DNA of 34,078 nt from Candidatus Competibacter phosphatis. Its GTDB lineage: Bacteria > Pseudomonadota > Gammaproteobacteria > Competibacterales > Competibacteraceae. The notes below the pieces were generated by a model. It did no database searches and was not told where the DNA came from. It saw only the letters and a program-made list of their open reading frames with translations. The stretch lies in contig NZ_SPMZ01000053.1 in assembly GCF_012939995.1 (NCBI RefSeq), forward strand, positions 1-34,078, given 5' to 3'. Below, one piece after another: positions 25,004 to 31,857 of the stretch (its first letter is position 1; each line of letters begins with the position of its first letter). Position numbers and translations under genes: made by a program.

Positions 25004-27235
25004 TCAGGCGGCCGCCTTGAGTTCGAGCGCCTGGGACAGGCGGTCGAGCACCACCTGCTGTTTGGCATCGATCACACCATCGCCGAGGGCGATATCCTTG
25101 GCCATATTCCAGGCTTCGCGACGCTCTTCCAGGGTGGGCAACAGACTGGCGAGCGACTCGATTGCCCGATCCGGGTCCAGTTGCACCATGTAGGATTGCT
25201 CCTTGAGCAGACGCTTGCGTTCGTTGATCGACAGTTGACGGAGCTTGGGATGTTGTTCGCGTACTTTTCGACCGGTTTCCAGCTCAAGTTCGTTGATGCC
25301 GCCCGCGCCCAGCATCAAGGTCGCCACGATTCGCGCCCAACCCTCGGCGAACCCCCCTTCTTCCATGCGCCCCTTGACCCGCTCGATGGCCGAATCGAGT
25401 TCCGCCTGTTCGCGCTTGGAACGAACGATGGGCGCGAACTTGGCGATCTCCAGGTCTTCCTCGTTGTACATGAAGGCGCCCAATGCCTTGGGTCCGTAGA
25501 TCGCCTTGAACAGCATCTCCTGCATCCGGTCGCGGAGGTCGCGATAATGGTCGAGCACGGTGACCACGCTGTCGGAAAAATGCTTCTCGGCGGTCAGGAA
25601 GGGGTTATCGTCGGCAACCGGCCGCCGATGCTTCGCCACCATCGGCGCGAGCATCTGGAATGGCCACATGAAGGGATTTTCGTCCGATAGCAACCGGTAC
25701 TGTAACCGCAGCGGTTGCAGCTCGCGCAGCGTCTGGGCCAGCGGCTCGGTGACCATCATCCGAACCCATGGGCCGATAAAGGCTTCGTAAAACTGGGTGT
25801 TGAGTTCGGAAACCAATTTGGGTGACGCAAAGAATTCGCTATCTTTCTGACCGTCGTCGAGCTGGCGGATATCGGCGATGGTGCGAGGCTCGAACCGAGA
25901 AAGATAGCGATCCTCGGGCCGGTCGCCGGCGCCTTCCGGCATCTTCTCGATCACCATCTCGTACAGGCCCGGCGGCAAGATATCGATGAAATCGATGGCC
26001 TCATTGATTTCGTAGTGCTCTTTTTGAGCCACCTTGCCGGACACGAAAATACCCAGATGACCGATATCCTGGTGCAGGATGTAGACGATGGTCTGGCCGT
26101 GCAGCTTGATTTCCTCCTCGCTGCCGTAGACATCGACGATCCAGTTCAAGGCTTGTTGCGGCGGGGTGATGTTGTCGCCGCCCGAGGCGAACACCACGAC
26201 CGGCGCGGTGATGTCCTTCAGGTCGAGCGCGGCGCCTCCGGCGAGGCGGACGCCGCCGCGTTGCAGCTTGTTGCCGACGAACAGATCGTTGACGATCTGA
26301 GTCATCTCCTCCTTGGTCAGCAGGAAGAACCCTGTCCACCAGCGTTCGAATTCGAGAAAGCGTTCGGTCTCGTTATCGATATGGGAATAGAGGTTATAAG
26401 GTTTGGTCCAGAGCGTGTTTGCCGGATTGAGCCGCTCGAAATTGGCGACCAGGTTGGCGCCGTCGAACTTGCCGCCGCCGAGATCGCACAGTAAGGAAGT
26501 GGTCCACGCGCCGCCCAGCAGGCCGCCCATGTAACGCATCGGATTTTTGCCGTCGACGCCGGCCCAGTAGGACATCGGCGAACCGCAGATAATCACCGGT
26601 CCCATCAAGCCTGGTTCCACCGCCGACAAGGCCATCACCGCCCAGCCGGCCTGACAGTTGCCGATCACGCAGGGCTTGCCTTCGGATTCGGGGTGCAGCT
26701 GGGTGACTTCCTCGACGAAACGCGCTTCCGCGGCGGCGACATCGCCGAGGGTTTGATTCGGCATCGGCTCGGGGTAGAACATGACGAAATAGGTGGGATG
26801 GCCGGCGCGCAACGAAACCCCGACCTGGCTATCCTCCTTCATTCCGCCGACGCCGGGACCGTGGCCGGCGCGAGGATCGACGATGATGAAAGGCCGCTTC
26901 CCGGAATCGACGGTCATGCCCGGCTTGGGCAGAACGCGCAGCAAGGCATAATTGGCCGGGCGACTGAAGGTGCGGGCATCGAGCACGATTTCGTAGGCAA
27001 AATCGAGAATCGGTGGTTCGCCCTGGGCGCGATGTTCGAGATAGATGTTGCCGCGCTGGCGCATCGCATCCCAGAACAGGATCGAACGCTGCATCGTGTC
27101 GATCGCATAGGCGAACCAGGCGTTCTGAACGTCGCCGAAGGGAAGGGATAGTCCGAGCGGGTTGGCATCGCCACCTTGTGCGTCGGCGGTGCTCCACGCC
27201 CCAAAAAACCTGTCGTTGATGGTTTCAATCGTCAT
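25004..27235 (-). CDS. DUF3141 protein: PHA-synthase-like alpha/beta hydrolase with C-terminal TerB-like helices
   Basis: A 743-residue cytoplasmic protein. The start is ATG 27235 with GGAGGGT 4 bases upstream; an in-frame GTG at 27247 would overlap that site. Residues about 60-430 form an alpha/beta-hydrolase domain related to polyhydroxyalkanoate synthase: nucleophile Cys194 in GNCQAGW (instead of the Ser lipase box), Asp in VFASGGDNITPP, and His in HQDIGHLGIFVSG, a complete Cys-Asp-His triad. Residues about 470-600 are helical and unassigned. The last 75 residues (LLPTLEERREAWNMAKDIAL GDGVIDAKQQVVLDRLSQAL) resemble TerB-like helices. The natural reaction is not established; acyl transfer from CoA thioesters is likely. 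It heads the pta-ackA-fabI cluster. Confidence 0.88.
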   Translation of the reverse strand: MTIETINDRFFGAWSTADAQGGDANPLGLSLPFGDVQNAWFAYAIDTMQRSILFWDAMRQRGNIYLEHRAQGEPPILDFAYEIVLDARTFSRPANYALLRVLPKPGMTVDSGKRPFIIVDPRAGHGPGVGGMKEDSQVGVSLRAGHPTYFVMFYPEPMPNQTLGDVAAAEARFVEEVTQLHPESEGKPCVIGNCQAGWAVMALSAVEPGLMGPVIICGSPMSYWAGVDGKNPMRYMGGLLGGAWTTSLLCDLGGGKFDGANLVANFERLNPANTLWTKPYNLYSHIDNETERFLEFERWWTGFFLLTKEEMTQIVNDLFVGNKLQRGGVRLAGGAALDLKDITAPVVVFASGGDNITPPQQALNWIVDVYGSEEEIKLHGQTIVYILHQDIGHLGIFVSGKVAQKEHYEINEAIDFIDILPPGLYEMVIEKMPEGAGDRPEDRYLSRFEPRTIADIRQLDDGQKDSEFFASPKLVSELNTQFYEAFIGPWVRMMVTEPLAQTLRELQPLRLQYRLLSDENPFMWPFQMLAPMVAKHRRPVADDNPFLTAEKHFSDSVVTVLDHYRDLRDRMQEMLFKAIYGPKALGAFMYNEEDLEIAKFAPIVRSKREQAELDSAIERVKGRMEEGGFAEGWARIVATLMLGAGGINELELETGRKVREQHPKLRQLSINERKRLLKEQSYMVQLDPDRAIESLASLLPTLEERREAWNMAKDIALGDGVIDAKQQVVLDRLSQALELKAAA

Positions 27236-27275
27236 CTCACCCTCCACGAAAGCATTGAGCCATGAGCCATGGCGG

Positions 27276-27349
27276 GATCAAGATAACGAGGGATGGCAAT
27301 GGAATGATGGAGATTCCGTTGCGATTTGAAGAATGCCTGGGATCCGAAG
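27276..27349. repeat. 74-bp direct repeat, copy 1
   Basis: This stretch matches 28465-28538 at 69 of 74 positions, with one mismatch in the last 60 bases (GGGATGGCAATGGAATGATG... to ...GGGATCCGAAG). It lies between the DUF3141 start and the truncated CoA-transferase. The copies are in the same orientation, 1.19 kb apart. It is non-coding and resembles dispersed intergenic repeats. Confidence 0.9.
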
Positions 27350-27405
27350 CACCCAATCCCGAAAGCTCAGGATCGCAAGGTCTGCAAGTGGACCCGCGCT
27401 TCCAT

Positions 27406-27691
27406 GGTTCAGGCCGCGTTCGCCGCCGTCAACTTGACCGGCGGCGTAGATGAGCGCCAGATCGCGAGGTTGGCCCACCGATTCGCCGGTTTGTGGATCT
27501 CCATTCAAAAACCGTTGTTCCAGTGCGATCAGCAGGCTTTCCGGGACGCCGATCCCGGCGAAACCACCGGTGGCCAGGGTATCGCCATTGCGGATCAGTC
27601 GGACCGCTTCAGTGGCGGTAACCTGCTTGCCTTTTTCCGGTAAGCGCGCCGACGACAGTAACGAGTGCCGTCCAGCGGAGTGATTCTCCAT
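27406..27691 (-). pseudogene. Truncated acetyl-CoA hydrolase/CoA-transferase N-terminus
   Basis: The first 95 codons from ATG 27691 match the N-terminus of acetyl-CoA hydrolase/propionate CoA-transferase-type proteins: [63 protein letters not shown] full gene has 500 or more residues. Here homology stops near 27406, and the frame continues 43 residues through unrelated sequence and the 74-bp repeat to a stop at 27278. No downstream piece of the gene is present. The deletion end lies close to the repeat, suggesting repeat-mediated loss. An intact relative would have supplied acyl-CoA for the DUF3141/Pta neighbours. Confidence 0.8.
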
Positions 27692-27754
27692 AACATATTC
27701 TCGCTAACAAGGTGACTTGCATGGCCTCGCGATCCGAAGCTTTTTTGTAAACGA

Positions 27755-28307
27755 TCACCACTTTTCAAGCTGGTCGAGGAACATGTCCGAAGTGATCCCC
27801 CAATGCTTCAAGACATGATTTAAAAAAGGCTTTTTTCATTTTCGTGAATGACATTGTCGGCTTTGATCAGATACAGCAGCATGCCGCAGATCCAAAGCTG
27901 AAGCTGGGGATTGTCGATGCGATCGAGGGTTTCATCGATTCGCTTGTCATCGAGCAGGGTCGCCTTGATGACCGTTGAATCGGTGTCGTAAATCAAATCA
28001 ACCAGTTGCGAGATGTCATCGAATGACATGGACGCGTCACGATTAATCAGGACCATCATTTCGATCGCTTGATCCGGATCGGTTACCGCGACACCGGCTT
28101 TGTCACCGTCGTCGAGGAGAATTTCTTCGCAAAGTTGGTGCAAGGCCGAACGAAATTGATCCGGGGTAATACCCATCTTGTCCTGAATCCGCGTCTCGAT
28201 CATGGCCGCGATTTCGCGGTCATCGAGCTCGTTATCCGACAGCAGGGCCATGGATAAAAATGCGACATACGTCATGCTGAGAGTTTTTGGATTTCTACAT
28301 GATTCAT
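27755..28307 (-). CDS. TerB-like helical protein, frame broken at both ends by homopolymer indels
   Basis: The core frame reads MTYVAFLSMALLSDNELDDR, REIAAMIETRIQDKMG, LCEEILLDDGDKAGVAV, and CGMLLYLIKADNVIHENEKS: acidic helical repeats like the tellurite-resistance TerB fold. The core ATG (28275) lacks a ribosome site, whereas GGAGGT stands 4 bases before ATG 28307, opening MNHVEIQK. One added T in T5 (28284-28288) joins it as MNHVEIQKTLSMTYVAFLS. At the other end the frame stops at LF, but one added base in A6 (27822-27827) continues it as LNHVLKHWGITSDMFLDQLE followed by KW and stop, a family-like C-terminus. Corrected length is 184 residues. As called, an 11-codon leader ends in an ATGA overlap with the core start. 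It is divergent from the RCK-channel gene. Function unknown. Confidence 0.7.
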
Positions 28308-28360
28308 TGAGACCTCCATCAAAACGACTTGAGTGAGAGCAGCAGCTTGGAACAAGGCAA

Positions 28361-28378
28361 GACATTCCGGGACATTCC
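28361..28378. promoter_or_regulatory. GACATTCC direct repeat
   Basis: GACATTCC occurs twice at exactly 10-base spacing (28361-28368, 28371-28378) in the divergent TerB/RCK-channel intergenic region. It matches the pair near the AraC-type gene (9813-9830) at 14 of 18 positions, as GACATTYCGSGACATTYY. It may be a shared regulator site. Confidence 0.3.
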
Positions 28379-28387
28379 ATGCGGTGC

Positions 28388-28416
28388 GCGATGGGGGCGC
28401 AACGCGTCCCCATCGC
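28388..28416. other. Hairpin in the TerB/RCK-channel intergenic region
   Basis: GCGATGGGG (28388-28396) pairs perfectly with CCCCATCGC (28408-28416) around an 11-base loop. It is followed on plus by CGGGTTTTCC. No plus-strand gene precedes it, so it may act as an operator or leader structure for the TerB-like gene. The interval 28308-28656 has no gene I can support; it holds this hairpin, the GACATTCC repeat and the second 74-bp repeat. Confidence 0.45.
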
Positions 28417-28464
28417 CGGGTTTTCCATTCAATCTCTAAAAAAATCGCCTGACCATTACGGGAA

Positions 28465-28538
28465 GATCAAAATACTGTGGGATGGCAATGGAATGATGGA
28501 GATTCCGTTGCGATTTGAAGAATGCTTGGGATCCGAAG
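28465..28538. repeat. 74-bp direct repeat, copy 2
   Basis: Same-orientation partner of 27276-27349; the pair brackets the truncated CoA-transferase and the TerB-like gene. It lies 118 bases upstream of the RCK-channel start. Confidence 0.9.
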
Positions 28539-28656
28539 GCATCACACCGAATGCCTGACATCACGGGCAAGCATGAATGCCGACAGAGCTTCGATTCTGT
28601 TTGCAACAGATAGGGAGTAGCTTGGAGTGCTCGATCGTTCGACATCGTAAGAGCGC

Positions 28657-30687
28657 ATGAACATGGACCCTTCCGACAATTCATCAGAAGCCGACGCTAG
28701 TGGTTGCAACCTGGTGCTGGTCTGCGGTCTGGGGAGTCTTGGTCAGTACTGCGCCGCCGCCCTGAAAGCCTTCGGCGTCTCGGTGAGCGCCATCGACCTG
28801 ACCGAACCGTCGCTTTGGGAAATCCCGGAACTGCCCCGGATTCTGGAACAACTCATCATTGCCGACTGCCGGCTGGCCAGCGTTCTGGAACGGGCCGGCA
28901 TCCATCGTTGCCGAGCGGTATTGCTGGTGACCGGCAACGAGCGGGTAAATCTCGAAAGCGCCTTTGCCGCGCGCGCGCTGAATCCACGCGCGCGCCTGGT
29001 GGTGCATTCGTCGAAACAAAACCTCAACTCGTTGTTAAACCAGCAACTCGGCAATTTCGTTGCGTATGAAGGTACCGAAGTTGCCGCCCCTGCTTTTGCC
29101 GCCGCCGCGCTGGGTGGAGACGTGATCGGTTGGTTCAAGGTCGACGATCAGCCCTTCCGCGTGGTCAAACGCGCCATCGCCCAGGGTGATGTCTGGTGCA
29201 ATCGCCGGGGAGTCGAAGAACTGAACAACAGTTTCCGGCGGGTACTGGCGCATCTGACGCCCGGCGATTCAACGCTCACGCCACATCTGGCCGCTTGGGA
29301 TCCGGGCAAGCCCATCCAGGCTGGCGACACCGTGTTCGCGCTGGAGGCTTCGGACTGGCGGGCACTACCAGTGGAGATGCTGCCTTCCCCCAACCAGCCG
29401 GAATCCACGCCAGGCGGGTCGCCGCCATGGCTTTGGCGATGGATTCGCAATCGTATCGGCCAGTTCTGGAAAACCGGAGGACCCCGCCGGGTCATCCTGG
29501 TCGCTGGACTTTTCGCGGCTGCGTTGTTGGCGATAGGCACGGTGCTTTTCCGGTTCGCGCTGCCTGATTACGCACCGTGGGAGGGTTTCTACGCCACGGT
29601 CATCCTCTTGCTGGGCGGTTTCGGCGACGTGTTCGGCGGCCTGGAATCGGGATCGCCATTTCCCTGGTGGCTACGGCTGTTCAGCCTACTGCTCACCCTC
29701 ACCGGGATCGCCCTTTGTGGACTTCTGTACGGTTTGATCACCGAACATCTGTTATCCATGCAGTTTCAGTTCCTGCAACGCCGCCCGCCCGTGCCTCGGC
29801 AAAACCATATCGTGATCGTGGGACAGGGGGGAATGGGCCGGCGGGTCGCGGGCATCCTGCATCAGTTGCACTGGCCGCTGGTCGTCATTACCAATCAGGG
29901 AGCGGCCCCTAATATTTCGCCGCACATACCCGTCGTGCAGGGAAAAATCGCCGATGCCCTGAACGAAGCCCATCTGAGCACCGCCAAGAGCGTCGTCACG
30001 GTCACGCGCGACGATCTGGATAATCTGGAAGCGGCGCTCATGGCCAAGCAGGTCAATCCTCGGGCCAATCTGGTGATTCGGACCTTCGACCCCGGAATGG
30101 ACGCGCATATCGCCAAGCTGTTTCCCGCCACGCAGGTCTTGTGCACCAACGCCTTGGCGGCCGAAGTGTTCGCGGGTGCCGCTTTCGGCGAACACATTCT
30201 GGGCTTGTTTCGGATGGGCGAGTCAACCGTTCTGGTCACGGAGTATTTCATCGAAGCCGGTGACACGCTCTGCGGGCGACTGCTCGTCGAAATAGCCTGC
30301 GGTTACGGCGTCACTCCCCTCATCCATCGACCGCGCGAGCATACCGCGCCAACTCTGTTTCCCGCCAACGAACTGCGTCTCGACGCCGGCGATCAATTGG
30401 TGGTGCTGGCCACCATCAATAGCTTGCAACGGATCGAGCGGGGCGAGGTCCGCGCCCCCGACTGCCAGGTTCTGGTGGAAAAAGTGCTGAATGCCGACGT
30501 GATGTTTGCCGGAGGCAATCTCATCGCACAGATCGTGGGCTGCGAACTCAGCGTGGCGCGGCAGGTGATGGAACGGTTGCCGACCCGCATACCGTGCTTG
30601 CTGTACCGCCATCAGGCTCACCATCTGATCCGGCAGCTCAACAGGGCGCGGATTTACAGTCGCCTGGTCGCACCGGCGTCAACTTGA
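28657..30687 (+). CDS. RCK-2TM-RCK ion channel-like protein with atypical filter
   Basis: A 676-residue protein with two TrkA-N/RCK nucleotide-binding halves around a membrane unit. The first RCK (about 18-235) has the Rossmann loop GLGSLGQ and a C-terminal TrkA_C-like part (QAGDTVFALE). Two transmembrane helices at about 278-298 (RVILVAGLFAAALLAIGTVL) and 338-362 enclose a pore loop, FYATVILLLGGFGDVFGG (311-328). The second RCK (about 384-600) has GQGGMGRR. The layout resembles Ca2+/nucleotide-gated K+ channels, but the filter reads LGGFGD in place of T-V-G-Y-G-D, so selectivity is uncertain. The start is ATG 28657, with weak AGAG; ATG 28663 is an alternative. It is followed closely by the CorA/ZntB-type gene. 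Unlike the channel at 1311-2070, no classical K+ signature is present. Confidence 0.82.
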   Translation: MNMDPSDNSSEADASGCNLVLVCGLGSLGQYCAAALKAFGVSVSAIDLTEPSLWEIPELPRILEQLIIADCRLASVLERAGIHRCRAVLLVTGNERVNLESAFAARALNPRARLVVHSSKQNLNSLLNQQLGNFVAYEGTEVAAPAFAAAALGGDVIGWFKVDDQPFRVVKRAIAQGDVWCNRRGVEELNNSFRRVLAHLTPGDSTLTPHLAAWDPGKPIQAGDTVFALEASDWRALPVEMLPSPNQPESTPGGSPPWLWRWIRNRIGQFWKTGGPRRVILVAGLFAAALLAIGTVLFRFALPDYAPWEGFYATVILLLGGFGDVFGGLESGSPFPWWLRLFSLLLTLTGIALCGLLYGLITEHLLSMQFQFLQRRPPVPRQNHIVIVGQGGMGRRVAGILHQLHWPLVVITNQGAAPNISPHIPVVQGKIADALNEAHLSTAKSVVTVTRDDLDNLEAALMAKQVNPRANLVIRTFDPGMDAHIAKLFPATQVLCTNALAAEVFAGAAFGEHILGLFRMGESTVLVTEYFIEAGDTLCGRLLVEIACGYGVTPLIHRPREHTAPTLFPANELRLDAGDQLVVLATINSLQRIERGEVRAPDCQVLVEKVLNADVMFAGGNLIAQIVGCELSVARQVMERLPTRIPCLLYRHQAHHLIRQLNRARIYSRLVAPAST

Positions 30688-30710
30688 TTCGGGAACATCG
30701 CCACTTCCTC

Positions 30711-31742
30711 ATGACAAATCTTGCCGAATCCATTATCCAGACCCGATATCACACTGCTCTCCACGGTTTGATTTCCGGTTTTGCAATGCTGCCCGATCAG
30801 CGGATTCAGCATCTCATGGGTGGCGATTTGGATGCGGCGCTTGCCCGACCCAACACGGTGGTCTGGCTGCACTTCAATGCCCGTGTCGGTCATGCGCGCG
30901 ATTGGATCGCGCGTTGCGAACCCCTACCGGAGGCGGCGCGTCGGTTCTTGCTGGACACCGACGACCGCAAGCGGCTCGAACGAATCGGCGACAGTCTCAT
31001 GGGGGTCATCAGCGATATCCGTTACGACTTCGGTCTCGATTTCGATCCGGAACAAATCGCCGCCCTGCGGTTTTATCTGGATCGGGGCTGTTTGATCAGC
31101 ACGCGCCGGCAACCCTCCAGCGCCGCCGACCAGTTACGCACGGAGATCAATAACGGTCGCTACTTCGACAGTTCAGCCAAGCTGGTCATCCATCTGTTCG
31201 AGTCGCAGGTGGCCAAGCTCGACAAAACCATGGCGCGAATCCGCGAGATGCTCGATGACATCGAAGACCAGGTCCTTGCGGGCCGTGTGCGCGGACAACA
31301 CATTCAACTGGGTAGCATTCGCCGGCTGGCGGTACGGTTGAGCCATCATTTCGGTCCCGAGCATCGAATGCTGCAACGTTTGTGTCGACGACCGCCAAAT
31401 TGGTTCGAAGAGGTCGATAACATGGCGCTGGTGGATGTGGCGGAAGAATTCCGCGAACTGGTCGACGATCTGACCGAAACCCAGGAGCGCGCCAAACTGT
31501 TGCAGGAAGAATTGGCCGCCCGGCTGGCGGAGCAAACCAACAGCAATCTCTACATCCTGTCGCTCTTTACCGCCATACTGCTGCCACCCAGTCTGATCGC
31601 CGGCATCTTCGGGATGAATGTCGTTGGGGTACCGGGAGTACAGGATGGGAACGAAACGACGTTCTGGTGGGTGATGCTGGGCATGGCGGCGATCTCGCTG
31701 CTCGTGCTACTGATCCTTTTCCTGAGGCGATTCTTGCGATGA
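30711..31742 (+). CDS. CorA/ZntB-family divalent cation transporter
   Basis: A 343-residue inner-membrane transporter. I start at ATG 30711 (MTNLAESIIQTRY), 23 bases after the RCK-channel stop; the frame extends back to 30594 but overlaps that gene. The N-terminal cytoplasmic domain (1-280) has the family's beta-sheet then long helices (SLMGVISDIRYDFGLDFDPE, KLDKTMARIREMLDDIEDQV, AKLLQEELAARLAEQTNSN). TM1 is LYILSLFTAILLPPSLIAGI, ending in the obligatory GMN motif (FGMNVVGVPG), followed by TM2 (WWVMLGMAAISLLVLLILF) and a basic tail FLRRFLR. The loop after GMN (VPGVQDGNETTFW) and the N-domain are closer to ZntB than to Mg2+-selective CorA, so Zn2+ or Mg2+ transport cannot be told apart. No clear ribosome site is visible; coupling to the upstream gene is likely. 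Confidence 0.9.
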   Translation: MTNLAESIIQTRYHTALHGLISGFAMLPDQRIQHLMGGDLDAALARPNTVVWLHFNARVGHARDWIARCEPLPEAARRFLLDTDDRKRLERIGDSLMGVISDIRYDFGLDFDPEQIAALRFYLDRGCLISTRRQPSSAADQLRTEINNGRYFDSSAKLVIHLFESQVAKLDKTMARIREMLDDIEDQVLAGRVRGQHIQLGSIRRLAVRLSHHFGPEHRMLQRLCRRPPNWFEEVDNMALVDVAEEFRELVDDLTETQERAKLLQEELAARLAEQTNSNLYILSLFTAILLPPSLIAGIFGMNVVGVPGVQDGNETTFWWVMLGMAAISLLVLLILFLRRFLR

Positions 31743-31793
31743 ACCGCCTGGTATCCATTCATGCATGAAAGGGGATAGGGATTTACTTCTGTT

Positions 31794-31827
31794 CAGTCAT
31801 AGTAATTTCATGTTTTTCAAGTACATT
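31794..31827 (+). promoter_or_regulatory. Possible Pho-type promoter of the pyruvate-kinase-like gene
   Basis: CAGTCAT AGTA ATTTCAT (31794-31811) has the two-repeat, 4-base-spacer layout of a Pho box, with 6/7 and 5/7 matches to CTGTCAT. Ten bases later comes TACATT (31822-31827), a fair -10. The spacing equals that of the stronger promoter at 19921-19954. The start codon is 30 bases downstream. The second repeat is degenerate, so this is a candidate only. Confidence 0.5.
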
Positions 31828-31857
31828 ATGTAACTATTTTTCCGTGAGAGCGCCTCC

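Noticed and set aside
27278..27405. Coding tail of the CoA-transferase fragment
   Set aside because: It has no family similarity and reads through the non-coding 74-bp repeat.
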